DNA of 64,000 bases from Zanthoxylum bungeanum (Eukaryota > Streptophyta > Magnoliopsida > Sapindales > Rutaceae), in the NCBI GenBank assembly GCA_019454045.1, contig SKCR01037601.1, positions 21,121 through 85,120 on the forward strand. The letters run 5' to 3'. Below, one piece after another: positions 49,183-60,728 of the stretch. A model generated the notes under the pieces. It saw nothing but the letters and a program-made list of their open reading frames with translations, did no database searches and had not been told where the DNA came from. Made by a program: the position numbers and the translations under genes. Numbering within the stretch: the stretch's first letter is position 1; the number at the start of each line of letters is the position of its first letter.

Positions 49183-50587
49183 AGAGAATCGGCCTCGAAA
49201 TAATACCTTGTAATGTTTTTGATTTTTGCTTTAGTTAACCTTGTCTAAAGTTGATTTAACCGAAGGTATTATTAGAGTTAGATAATGATTTGGTGTCTTC
49301 CTTCACTCACTACCTTTTTTATAGCCAAAAGAAAAAGCTGTGAAGACATCTAGATAATCATTTACTCGAAGCTTACCTTAAAGTATATTTAAAGCGATGG
49401 ACTAATTTGGAGGATCTGTTGTTTACTCCGGTCACCAAGGCGATAAGAGCCTAAGAGGTAAGGGTATTTAAGAGAGTTCGCTCCGCCCTCCCTCTGGGGA
49501 ATTTTCAATAGAGGAATCCATTTGACAGTCATTCATGTATCGTGAAGTCATTTTCGCTCGAAGCGGTAGATCATTATATGGTACCATCACTCGTTGGCAC
49601 GTACCTTAAGGTATAAATGTGCGCTCACTTTGTCGTTCGAACCCTTGAGTGGGGAGACCTAGTTGTGGGCAATCCTTCGTTGGCGGGAGCCTTTATCTAT
49701 ACTCCTATAAACCCACATGTGAACCATAGTTGTATGACCTACAGAAGCCAACCTTTTATGCTTTTGTTTGGGACCATCATCATTTGGATTCAGTTGGACT
49801 TCTTGTCATGAGATATGAACTTGTTGGGCCATTTAAACTGGGACGAGTTTGTGTCTTATGACAATTAGGCCAAAAGCTTCTAAAATATTGATGGACCACT
49901 TTGTGGTGGGCCCCCTATCATTTGAAGTTGTTTAGCCACGTTATTGCAAAAGTGTAAACCTGTTGGGACTTTTTCAACTGGGACAAGTTTACACCTCGCA
50001 ATAATATGATTAAATGCTTTGAAATGATAATGGGCCAACTTGTATGAAAACCTTGATGGGTTTAGAAAGTCCAAACATGATCCAAATATGCTAGAAGCAT
50101 GAGTTCGATATCCGCACTGGCTTTCACCCAGAAAGGATACGTCTTGTTACAACATATTTGTATATTTTTGGATGCTTCTAAGTTCATCACCATGACCACG
50201 GTTTCCGGAAGCCCAATTCTTCGTTTCTAGACAATGGCATGATCTCATAATCGGCTTAGTCCATGTTGTAAATGGGCAGTCTTTGTCTTTTACCGATGGA
50301 AAGGGACAGAAGCAGCTAAGGTTCACCCCGTAACAAAGGAGAGAGCGATTTTGTGTACCTTGCATCAGTGCATAGAATAAGCCATATCTAGAACCAAAAT
50401 AGGCTTACCACAAGTGTGGGAGAAATAAGGTTGGAAGGATATATTCTGTTTGATCACCTCACGTATTTTATATATTTCATGCATTGCACGCATACATGTA
50501 CCATGCTAAATCGTAGTTTTTAAAGCCGTCATAGATTTCCGTTGGGTTAGAAAGGAAGGAAGACTCGTCAAAAGATAGTTAGCGAAC

Positions 50588-51075
50588 ATGAGTGAGTCAA
50601 ATAACAAGGGTTCTCGCATTGATCAACTAGAGACTAATCTCACTAAGATTACCGAGCAGTTGCAAGATTTGACCAACGCTGTGGCCAGTTTGACCATACC
50701 CAATATAGCCAATAATACAAAGTTCTACAACCGGAATAGAAAGACCATTATGGGAACTTCGGGGACCAAGCCCACTCCTTCTGAGGTCACCCCTATCAGG
50801 AACAAGCGATTCTCTAATTTTGGTAGACCTTTGTCAGAGGTGTTTGAAGAGCTGAAAAGGCAAGGACTCATAAGTCCCTCAGAACCTAAACCACTTCCAA
50901 ACCTTGTGTCACGCTACCTTGACATAAACCTATACTGTTACCTCCACTAACAAAAAGGCCACAAAACTGACAAATGCACCCGCCTTAGGCATGAGATCCA
51001 GAACATCATTGACGCCCATAAAACACCCGATTCAGAAAAAGAATAACCCAACGCACACAGAAACCCTCCACCCAC
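50588..51075 (+). pseudogene. Gypsy gag of element B, broken and interrupted
   Basis: Same Gag as element A, from MSESN to the LRHEIQ block. A TAA at 50948-50950 stands where element A has Gln, and another stop lies near 51043. The gene is cut at 51075 by the LOG-carrying element and its tail is at 59294 onward. The region where A has its stop (GAA versus TAA) is intact here, so the two copies decayed independently. Confidence 0.8.
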
Positions 51076-53179
51076 TAACCGGCATAAACACACACGTATA
51101 ACGCAAGCGCACGTATCGTTCAAGTAGTATAAAAATATCGATCCCACAAGGACTTAATTTCTACTGTTGTTATTAATTATTGATACTATTTATTTACAAA
51201 TATCTAATTGAGGGAGAAGAGAATGATTGCTTGATTGATTTGGTTGATTGTAGATTTTCTAAATAAATAAATAAATAAAAAGACAAAATAAAATACTAAA
51301 GAAAATAACAAAAGATACAAAGATCTAGGGTTGTGATTTCTTTTAATATTACTTTAAAGATGAAGTGGTTTTCTTAAAGTTGGGTAATATATTGATTTAT
51401 TAACCTGGAACACTAAATTATGTGTAAGCCTCTGTCGATGGTCAGACACAAATACCCAGTTTAACCTAATTGAGCCATATGTCTATGTCAACCAAATTAT
51501 CTGGATTCATTAAGTTTGAGTTCCAATTATGGCTACCCCCGCCCGACAGGTATATGTCTATCCTGTAAGGAAATCTATTAAAGGGTTATCTATCCTTAAG
51601 GAAGATTGTGGGCTATTAAGTCTAAGGCTGAAACCTAAAATCCCTATGTCTAGTTCATTTTAGAGTTACCACATCAATCTTATTGGTGATCAGACAACAA
51701 GAAGCATTAAGCTTAAGACTTAATAAGTAAACCTTTAAATTACCCAAACTATAAAATAACCCCTTATAAACTGGTGATATTAAAAGTCATCACAACCCTA
51801 GATAACTAACACATAACTAGGGCTAGTAAAAACTTAAAAGTAAAAGACATAAAGTAAAAGCTGAAAAGTAAATTACAATAAAATAAAATGCTAAGGTAAA
51901 ATGAATTACTTTTACTACTACTAATTTAGATATCTCTCATAAAATAATATATAAACTTGTGATAATATTACCAACCGACCAATCTGGCGGTATCCTGATT
52001 AAGTCAAATTAAGTCCAACCAGCCATTAAGGCGGTAATATTTGTCTATAAACCAGCCATAAAGGCGGAACCAAAATTAAATTACCAATCGACCAATCTGG
52101 CGGTATCCTTGATTAGTCAGGTTTAAAACAGATTAAAATTAAATTACCAACCGACCAATATAACGGTATCCTTTTTAAATCAATATTTTAAACAGTTAAT
52201 ATATTATTTTTAAGGGAGATTAATCTAAATAGTAACAGTAAAAGAATTACCTTTCACCATAGCTGGGGAAGTAACCTTCTCATGGTGAATAGTAAAAACT
52301 GTAAAAAGTAAAAAGTAAAATTAAATTACTATTATTACAAAACGTAATTAAAATTATTTACAAAACTAAAAAAAAAAATTAAAAAAAAAAACTAAAAACT
52401 AAAAGAATCTAGAGAGAGAAACTCTCTCTTTACATAGAATAGAAGAGAGAGAGTGGTACACCAAAATCTGAAATTTGAAGCTGAATTTATAGGCTCCGGT
52501 AGGCCTCCAGCGTCGCGACGCCAAGGGCTTTGGCGTCGCTATGCTAGCTACAGTTGGCGTGGCATGCTAAGGCTTTGACACATGGCAATTCAGATAAGAA
52601 GATAATGCGACACGTGGCGAGGCGGCTGACAACTCAATAATTGATGCTGACGTGGCGCTGACGTGGCAAGGCGGCTGAGAGAAATTGTCGGCACCGTAGG
52701 ATTGCGACATGTGGCGACACGTGTCATGATGTGATTGGCTGATGATGACGTGGCATGTTGACTCGTTTGACCTGCTGACGTGGCAAGACGCGTGGAAGAG
52801 TTGACTCGTTGACCGAATGACGTGGCGACACGTAGGATGACACGTGGCACACGTGGAAATAGTAATTGTCGGCAACGTAGGATGATGACACGTGGCACGG
52901 CGCACGTTAGCAAAGTCAAACTTCTCAAATTCTGACCCGTTGACCCGGCGCACATTAGCAGACCACGGCGCACGTTAGGCGTCGTGACGCGGAAAATTAC
53001 CAAAATGCCCCTTTTTGCCAATTTTCACTGTTTTGCTCCAAATCACCTTCAGAATGTCCTGAAACTTTATTTATCTACAAAATAACACAAAACACATCAA
53101 AATATTCATAAGACTCAAGAAACTATACAAAATATTAGGTTAAATGAGTGAGAAATAGTGATATAAATACCACTCATCA
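51076..53179 (-). repeat. 3' LTR of the LOG-carrying element
   Basis: 2,104 bp. The plus-strand left end reads TAACCGG where the other LTR has TGACCGG. It lacks a segment of about 40 bp of the U3 motif cluster that the other LTR has near 58980-59020. Confidence 0.93.
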
Positions 53180-53192
53180 CACCCCCAAACCT
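53180..53192 (-). other. Polypurine tract of the LOG-carrying element
   Basis: AGGTTTGGGGGTG on the minus strand, touching the 3' LTR. Confidence 0.85.
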
Positions 53193-54512
53193 AACACTTT
53201 GCTAGTCCTCGAACAAAACGCATAATAAAATAACATAAACATCTTTAAAATAAAATTTAACTAAGCCACTTTCGTAGGGATCACAGTTGCATTTAGCATA
53301 TGCAACAAGCCTTTAAACCCCTAGGTGTCCCTAGTGGACGAGTTGTAGTCTCGTGAGGGTTTACAACAATGATACCCACAAATATTTTACAAAAGTAAAA
53401 TGGTAGTAAAACTAATGCACACAAAAGCAAAAAGACAAGCGAAAAGAGAATAAACATGTTAGTGACTAATCAGGTGAAACTTCTACACCAAGTTACTAGT
53501 TGTTTTCTTTCTTTCTAAATTACTGAATAAGTAAATTCTCCGATTATATTTACCATTCTCCATATACACAGCTTAACAAAATATTAAACAACTCATTTTT
53601 GCCCACAACAGTCACAAGTGCAGTTGATAAGAGAGTAATATTTTTGTCCTAAAGTTTTATCAGAATTCACACCTTTTTGTAGCAATGGAATAATTTTTCA
53701 GATTTTTCTGATTTTTTTCCTTGATTTTTTTCTATTTTTTATTTATATACAATATCTTCCATCTATGTAACGAGTGTTGGGTCGGTGGCTCCCAAACCAG
53801 TTGGCTTTAGGGAACCAGGTGTTAACACACCCCTACGGACTTAATTACTCAGACTTCAGATATATATATTTTTGCAGTATCTTCGATCCATGTACAAACT
53901 TTGGGCCAGTGACTCCCAAACCAGTTGGCTTTAGGGCACTAAGTGTTAAAACATCCTTACAAACTTACTAACTCGGATCTCATATTTTTTTTTTTACTCC
54001 ATCACGTTTTGAGATGCTACCTCCGATTAAACTAGAGCACTGAATATTACAAACTTTTCAATTTTAGCTCATGTCTGTATGTTACTATGCATGTTGATAA
54101 TACCTGCCAACTGAGCATATGAAGATCTATTTTAGTCAGTTTTATGGAGAATTTACAAATTAAATAATTCAAAAGGAAATAAACAAAAATTAATTTGTTT
54201 TGAAATAGGTTTGAGATATGTCTCAGGAGTGGAAACTCCTTACTCAGCTATCTTTTACCAATTTCACCTTTTTAGTCAAAATAAAAATACAAAAACACAA
54301 AATATTTTTTTGTAATTTTTGAAAAATTTTCAATTTTTTTGTATTTTTCGAAAATTTTGGACTAAAAATAAAAACAACACACAAACTAAAAACAAGGTAC
54401 TGATCAACTAATTCTTTCCCCCAAACCTAAATGAGACATTGTCCCCAATGTCTTAAACAGTAGAAGAAGAGTTTAGAAGATAATACATGGTTAGCTGAAA
54501 TTCTACAGGAAA
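53193..54512 (-). other. Non-coding 3' region of the LOG-carrying element
   Basis: Contains a two-copy tandem duplication of about 126 bp (starting near 53753 and 53879, each with cccaaaccagttggcttta). It also has a second polypurine-like word (54417-54431) next to a small hairpin GACATTG/CAATGTC (54434-54451). No gene is visible. Confidence 0.65.
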
Positions 54513-55166
54513 TTAAAGGTTAAGATCCAGATTAATCCGACGTCTCTTACCATGATCGTCCTCGGACCAATTTATCTTTGAAAGGATAGGGTCAACTCGT
54601 GGTTCATAGGCTATGGGTTGGTCTATTAGATCCGGAGCAGTTCTGGCAGTAAAGACGAGTTCTTTTAAAGGTTTTGACACGAACCCATTTCTCCAAGCAT
54701 CATCAAGAAACACAAAAAGAAAATCATAAAATCCATCAACGTTAAACAGCCCAATTGGTTTCTGGTGTATGTTCAGGTTCGTCCAAGATAGCACAATAAA
54801 AATTTCCTCCAATGTACCCAAACCACCTGGCAAAGCAATAAAAGCATCAGCATGGTTAATCATTTCTAACAGTCGTTCAGACATACCTGGCACGATCAGT
54901 TCCTCTCCGTTTGATGGTTCAATAAGATTTGCCTCTGCTAAGGGTTTTGGGATGATTCCCAAAACGTGACTGCCTTCCTCCTGTACAGCCTTTGAAACGA
55001 TCCCCATTAGTCCAAGATTTCATCTACCATATATTAAGTGCATATTCCTTGCAGCTAAGACTCAACCAAATTCCTGTGCTGCTTCTACGTATTGTGGCTT
55101 AACACCAACACTACTACCGCAAAACACACAGATGTTCTCAATTCGTCTTCTTGAAGTGGCTTCCAT
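54513..55166 (-). pseudogene. LOG: LOG-like cytokinin-activating enzyme gene captured by a retrotransposon
   Basis: Homologue of plant LOG, which releases active cytokinin base from cytokinin riboside 5'-monophosphate by phosphoribohydrolase action. The minus-strand frame from ATG 55166 spans 217 codons, the usual length. Visible blocks are ICVFCGSSVG (12-21), GLMG (52-55), HVLGIIPK, then MSERLLEM with the conserved Arg, then DAFIALPGGLGTLEE with the PGGxGTxxE signature, then IHQKPIGLFNVDGFY. Two TGA stops lie at codons 35 and 49, in the first quarter. The codon before the second stop is Arg where the nucleotide-binding YGGG run needs Gly. From the ATG at 55007 onward 164 codons are open. No intron interrupts the frame, whereas plant LOG genes are normally split, so it probably derives from spliced mRNA. 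The protein ends LDLNL, an EAR-type LxLxL motif. It lies in sense between gag and the polypurine tract. Confidence 0.9.
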
Positions 55167-55709
55167 TTTTTTTATGTATTTCTTTCTCAACTCTGGATGC
55201 CTTCAAAAGTGCAATGACGGGTTGAATTTTTAGTACCTGAAAAAGGGTGAGTAATAATAGCACTAATATCTTCCAAAGGACGATTGTTAGCTAAACAACA
55301 AAAGAAATCGTGAAAGGTAAAAAAAAAGTTTGGATCCTGTCTACGAAAATAAAGATAATTACAACAGAAAAGCAAAACAAAGAAATAATTAAGGTAACGG
55401 AATTGTGTACGCAATACGCCATTCACTTAGTATATAAATCCATTAGGATGCGTCTTAAGAATTCATTCTTTACTCAGCCATCGCAAATGAATTAGCTCTC
55501 TTCTTTCTAATTGCCAAACACCATTCCTTCTGTCTTAAAATGCTCCATTTGCAATTTTCCCTAAAAAAAAAAAATAACACACAAAATTAAAAACTCTACA
55601 ACATGTATACACAAAATATGAAAACAGAAATTACAACAAATTGCATGGGTTGCCTCCCTGTTAGCGCTAAATTTTTTGTCTTCAGCTAGACGTGACTGAA
55701 ATCTATCTG
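55167..55709 (-). other. Spacer between gag-like gene and LOG-like gene
   Basis: Non-coding on the minus strand. It starts with a conserved-looking word gcgctaacagggaggcaacc (plus 55651-55670), then AT-rich DNA with an A run. No splice sites or start codons are convincing. It might include the 5' untranslated leader of the captured LOG mRNA. Confidence 0.5.
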
Positions 55710-57007
55710 TCAAGGAGGTTTCAGCGTCGTTTTGGATGTCCGATTAAAGAAAATCCCATGACCGTTACTTTTGAAGGGTCTCTTCCAACGGTAAAGTGGC
55801 AAAAAGAATTTTGTCCCATTCAGTGCTTGTCCCACCTTTTTGCTCCTTGTTGTTCCAATGGTTCCTGCAAAGAAAGAAAGAAAATCAGGAGGTTTCGTAT
55901 GGTGCTTGACTTGGAATGGGAGTTCCGCTCTGTCAAGCTTCTGGGCGATATCTTTGATTTGTACTCCCCAAAACAGCGATGTTTCTCCTGAATGCTCTGG
56001 ATCTTTATTAAGGTCAGACATTTTCTCCTCCATTTGCTCTGTTTCTTGCTCCACATTTTCTTCACAGATGTATTGTAAAATTTTTGTATTCAGCTCTTCA
56101 TCTGTCATCTGTTAAATACATGCTTCAAAATTGTCAACATGAGGATGCAAAGATGTTTCTGACATTAGGTTTTCATCATCTGATACGACTGGAATGGATG
56201 GTTCATATAGATCTTCTTCAAACATCATGGTAAAGCATGCTCCAAGATCTTCATTTTGAGGATTGAAAGTTTGATCCTCTGTTGTTGGTGCAGTTGGTAC
56301 AAATAGATCAGCTTCATCCTCGTCAGAATCTGAATAATAAAAGTCAAATTGAGACTTTGCCGGTTCGGGATCCTGAACTGATACCACTGGTTGTTGATAC
56401 TGCTCAGCCTCCTCCTCTGTTGAAGTGTCATTGTGAAATGATTGGTACTCGAAGGCTTCATCAGTGTCATCTGAAACTGGTTCTTGAGGTATGTAGTTCT
56501 GGTTTTCTGTGAATTGTCTCATTTGATCTGTCATCCTCTGAATGAATTCTGATTGTCTCTGAATACTTTCAAATTGATTATGGCTTATTTCAAGCATTGT
56601 ATCCAACTTTTCTTTTAGTTTCTTGAACATATCTTTGAGCATGTTTAGCAACTGATCTTCCTCTGATGGTTCTGATTGTTGTGAAGATCATTGTAGGTGG
56701 GTGGTGGATAAGATAGAAAATGTGGTTCTGTGAAATGTGATGGCTCGTCATACCATGAAGGATCTTGATAGCTCTGCCACCCTGGATGGTAGTTGTATTT
56801 GCAATAATCTCTAGGGTGGTTACCATTACATATGTCGCATCTCCCCATTGCGTTCTGTTGAGCAAATGTGGTATTGCTTGGTTCTGGCATCCAGTGATAA
56901 TTGTTAGGCTGGACAACATGCCTCAGAAAACCGGACTGTTGCTCCCAGATTTGGGGTGTATCTTCTAGTAAAGCTCGTGATCTCTTAATCTCCAGATAAT
57001 GTTCCAT
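55710..57007 (-). pseudogene. Gag-like gene of the LOG-carrying element, frameshifted
   Basis: On the minus strand it starts at ATG 57007, 111 bases after the primer site. The first part (about 105 residues) holds a knuckle-like CDICNGNHPRDYC (CX2CX3HX4C) followed by a Tyr/Pro/His-rich stretch. A one-base frameshift near 56690 moves the gene to the frame of 56651. There a helical, Gln-rich segment (LLNMLKDMFKKLKEKLDTMLEI) and a very acidic region follow. TAA at 56112-56114 interrupts it, and the frame then stays open to 55710. It is only loosely like the Gag of Athila-type elements, recognised mainly by position and the knuckle. Confidence 0.65.
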
Positions 57008-57118
57008 TTTTCAATCACCTGAAAACAAAGAAAGAGATAAAAATTACAGATAAAAATAAAGAAAATTAGATATAAGTAAATTAGATACCTTCAAAATTAA
57101 TAACTCAAGAAAAATAAG

Positions 57119-57136
57119 TCCCCGGCAACGGCGCCA
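57119..57136 (-). other. Primer binding site, tRNA-Asp
   Basis: TGGCGCCGTTGCCGGGGA on the minus strand, 18 bases complementary to the 3' end of plant tRNA-Asp including CCA. It lies six bases inside the 5' LTR. Confidence 0.95.
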
Positions 57137-58550
57137 AAAACTTGACCGGCGTAAACACACACGTATAACGCAAGCGCACGTATCGTTCAAGTAGTATAAA
57201 AATATCGATCCCACGAGGACTTAATTTCTACTGTTGTTATTAATTATTGATACTATTTATTTACAAATATCTAATTGAGGGAGAAGAGAATGATTGCTTG
57301 ATTGATTTGGTTGATTGTAGATTTGCTAAATAAATAAATAAATAAAAAGACAAAATAAAATACTAAAGAAAATAACAAAAGACACAAAGATCTAGGGTTG
57401 TGATTTCTTTTAATATTATTTTAAAGATGAAGTGGTTTTCTTAAAGTTGGGTAATATATTGATTTATTAACCTGGAACACTAAATTATGTGTAAGCCTCT
57501 GTCGATGGTCATACACAAATACCCAGTTTAACCTAATTGAACCATATGTCTATGTCAACCAAATTATCTGGATTCATTAAGTTTGAGTTCCAATTATGGC
57601 TACCCCCGCCCGATAGGTATATGTCTATCCTGTAAGGAAATCTATTAAAGGGTTATCTATCCTTAAGGAAGATCGTGGGCTATTAAGTCTAAGGCTGAAA
57701 CCTAAAATCCCTATGTCTAGTTCATTTTAGAGTTACCACATCAATCTTATTGGTGATCAGACAACAAGAAGCATTAAGCTTAAGACTTAATAAGTAAACC
57801 TTTAAATTACCCAAACTATAAAATAACCCCTTATAAACTGGTGATATTAAAAGTCATCACAACCCCAGATAACTAACACATAACTAGGGCTAGTAAAAAC
57901 TTAAAAGTAAAAGACATAAAGTAAAAGCTGAAAAGTAAATTACAATAAAATAAAATGCTAAGGTAAAAGGAATTACTTTTACTACTACTAATTTAGATAT
58001 CTCCGATAAAATAATATATAAGCTTGTGATAATATTACCAACCGACCAATCTGGCGGTATCCTGATTAAGTCAAATTAAGTCCAATCAGCCATTAAGGCG
58101 GTAATATTTGTCCATAAACCAGCCATAAAGGCGGAACCAAAATTAAATTACCAACCGACCAATCTGGCGGTATCCTTGATTAGTCAGGTTTAAACCAGAT
58201 TAAAATTAAATTACCAACCGACCAATATAACAGTATCCTTTTTAAGTCAATATTTTAAACAGTGAATATATTATTTTTAAGGGAGATTAATCTAAATAGT
58301 AACAGTAAAAGAATTACCTTTCACCATAGCTGGGGAAGTTACCTTCTCATGGTGAATAGTAAAAACTATAAAAAGTAAAAAGTAAAAATTAAATTACTAT
58401 TATTACAAAACGTAATTAAAATTATTTACAAAACTAAAAAAAAATTAAAAAAAAAAACTAAAAACTAAAAGAATCTAGAGAGAGAAACTCTCTCTTTACA
58501 TAGAATAGAAGAGAGAGAGTGGTACACCAAAATCTGAAATTTGAAGCTGA

Positions 58551-58557
58551 ATTTATA
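58551..58557 (-). promoter_or_regulatory. TATA box of the LOG-carrying element's LTR
   Basis: TATAAAT on the minus strand, about 735 bp from the LTR start and just downstream of the ACGT motif array. Transcription from here would read through the LTR end into gag and LOG. Confidence 0.6.
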
Positions 58558-58644
58558 GGCTCCGGTAGGCCTCCAGCGTCGCGACGCCAAGGCCTTTGGC
58601 GTCGCTATGCCAGCTGCAGTTGGCGTGGCATGCTAAGGCTTTGA

Positions 58645-59085
58645 CACGTGGCAATTCGGATAAGAAGATAAGGCGACACGTGGCGAGGCGGCTGACAACT
58701 CAATAATTGATGCTGACGTGGCAAGGCGGCTGAGAGAAATTTTCGGCACTGTAGGATTGCGACACGTGGCGACACGTGTCATGATGTGATTGGCTGATGA
58801 TGACATGGCATGTTGACTCGGTTGACCTGCTGACGTGGATGATGATATGGCAAGACGCGTGGAAGAGTTGACTCGTTGATCGGATGACGTGGCGACACGT
58901 AGGATGACACGTGGCACACGTGGAAATAGTAATTGTCGGCAACATAGGATGATGACACGTGGCACGGCGCACGTTAGCAGATCGGCTGTGATGGTGACAC
59001 GTGGCACGACGCATGTTAGCAAAGTCAAACTTCTCAAATTCTGACTCGTTGACCTGGCGCAGATTAGCAGACCACGGCGCACGTT
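58645..59085 (-). promoter_or_regulatory. Array of 14 ACGT-core (G-box/ABRE-type) motifs in the LTR
   Basis: I count 14 ACGT cores in this stretch, eight of them CACGTG and others TGACGTGG, interspersed with W-box words (TTGACT, TTGACC). The 3' LTR has its own set of 14 at about 52600-52980. Plant bZIP and bHLH factors bind such words and WRKY factors bind W-boxes, so stress or hormone control of the element is plausible. Confidence 0.6.
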
Positions 59086-59293
59086 AGGCATCGCAACGCG
59101 GAAAATTACCAAAATGCCCCTTTTTGCCAATTTTCACTGTTTTGCTCCAAATCACCTTCAGAATGTCCTGAAACTTTATTTATCTACAAAATAACACAAA
59201 ACACATCAAAATATTCACAAGACTCAAGAAACTATACAAAATATTAGGTTAAATGAGTGGGAAATAGTGATATAAATACCACTCATCACCCAC

Positions 59294-60728
59294 ACACATA
59301 ATCAACTCCGGCCTACCAGACAGCACTGTCCTCCAAACTCACGACCACCAAGCTTCCCGCATAGGGATATGGAGCAACAATAGTAAAGATGAAACGGAGA
59401 AGAAATGGAAAAGTAAATGGGAAAAGAATTACAGCAGTTGGAGGATCTGATGTTCCAAAAAAGCAAGAAGACGGAAGAAGACAAAGTTGCAAATTATGGA
59501 GATGTTTGTTTCCCTGATCTTATTCAATGGTGACCCCGTATCCATTATTCATAAGACATTGATTTTGCCTACTTGTTCAAGCCTTTTCCTTAATAGTTAA
59601 GCATCAGTCCAATGATGAAATCGTTTGCTTTAGGGAGAAATCTTAGAAACGATAAACTCTTGATGTGCTTTTATCTGATACTTTGAGTAATTGATCTATG
59701 TTAGACTCGTAAGCACTTGATTATGGTTCTTAGTAGTGAAAACCTGAGTAGTCAGCAAAGTGACTAGTTGAAGAAATTGTAGGTCATTGAATGACCGTTC
59801 GCCTAAATGTCTATCATGATTTACTTGTGTTATGATGTGTGGTCTGGTTGAAAATAAAAGAAAAGTCTCTAAAGAAAATAATTAAACCACCTATAACCGA
59901 TAAGCGTGAAGCTACTCATGAGCGAGTATTAGGACCACCATGAGGAGAAATGCTACCTTAAAGGGTAGGTGTGTTGAAAAAAAAAAGGGTTCTAAACGAA
60001 AAGATAAAAAGAGAGACAAAAGAGAAAGAAAACCATACCACATAGAGCACCGAAAAGCAACTGCAAGGCATAATTGATACATCTAGGTTGGTTTGACCCA
60101 TCGATCCCAATTTTTTGACGAAATCATTGAGTTGGCTTATCTGGGGATGAATTTGCAAAAGAACCTTTGCACACACACACTTTGAGTCTAACTTAGATCA
60201 TTTATCCAAAGACTTGGATTTGAGTTACATTGAATGTTTTGAAGGTTCTATGGTTTCAATACTGGGCATTATTTGAGGACAATAATATGTATAACTATGG
60301 TGATTGTTCTGTAGCCAGTAATATAGTATGTTTATACGGAGTGACACGTCATGTAGTCCACATTGACCTAGTGCAAACCATAGAGAGTATAAAGCTAAGC
60401 AAAGTCTGGGGGCGACTAGTCTACCACCCCGCGAATAAGGGATATACTGAGAACTTGAGCCATGAGACAAAAAAGAACTGAGCGATCACCAGAGTAGAAT
60501 TGGCAGAAGAAAACTGTAAGTAGGCCTAGGGGCGACCGAAGACATTTATAGACAAAATACACCAGAGAGCACAAGAAAAGCCTAACCCATCGGAATAGGA
60601 AATACATCCATGCATACACGCATACACATCATGCACACATAATTTTTATTTTGTATTCGCAGGTTTTTGAAGAAAGAAAGAAAAAAGCGGCAAGGACGAG
60701 CAAGCCGAGAATAGCAACAATCTCAACT
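59294..60728 (+). other. Element B, non-coding DNA after the LOG-carrying insertion
   Basis: Resumes the element B gag tail (matching element A from about 34440) and then the same non-coding 3' region as 34520-35845. No intact frame. Confidence 0.65.

Larger units (their letters stand above)
51076..59288 (-). mobile_element. Non-autonomous LTR retrotransposon carrying gag and a LOG-like gene
   Basis: 8,213 bp, flanked by a perfect duplication CCCAC (51071-51075, 59289-59293). On the minus strand: 5' LTR (59288-57143), 6-nt spacer, exact tRNA-Asp primer site, short leader, gag-like gene (57007-55710), LOG-like gene (55166-54513), about 1.3 kb of non-coding DNA, polypurine tract, 3' LTR (53179-51076). 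No protease, RT, RNase H or integrase is present, so movement would depend on an autonomous partner. The tRNA-Asp primer is typical of the Athila lineage of Ty3/gypsy. Structurally it matches the TR-GAG/LARD class of elements, with the unusual addition of a host-derived enzyme gene in sense orientation. Confidence 0.92.
57143..59288 (-). repeat. 5' LTR of the LOG-carrying element
   Basis: 2,146 bp with ends TGACCGG...CATCA on the plus strand (TGATGAG...CCGGTCA on the element strand). U3 holds the ACGT motif array and a TATA box. The rest is AT-rich with repeated 'ccaaccgaccaatctggcgg' words near 58035-58230. Confidence 0.94.

Noticed and set aside
52567..53021. Minus-strand Thr/Cys/His-rich frames, also at 58633-59130
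   Set aside because: The composition reflects the repeated ACGTGGC-type motifs of the LTR promoter, not a protein.
55187..55426. Possible extra N-terminal exon of the LOG-like gene
   Set aside because: The LOG frame already has a full-length start at 55166 and the upstream frame has no LOG similarity.
60230..60481. Open frame in Tat/Ogre element B, with counterpart in A
   Set aside because: The frame is broken in element A and has no recognisable domain. It is probably chance in the non-coding 3' region.
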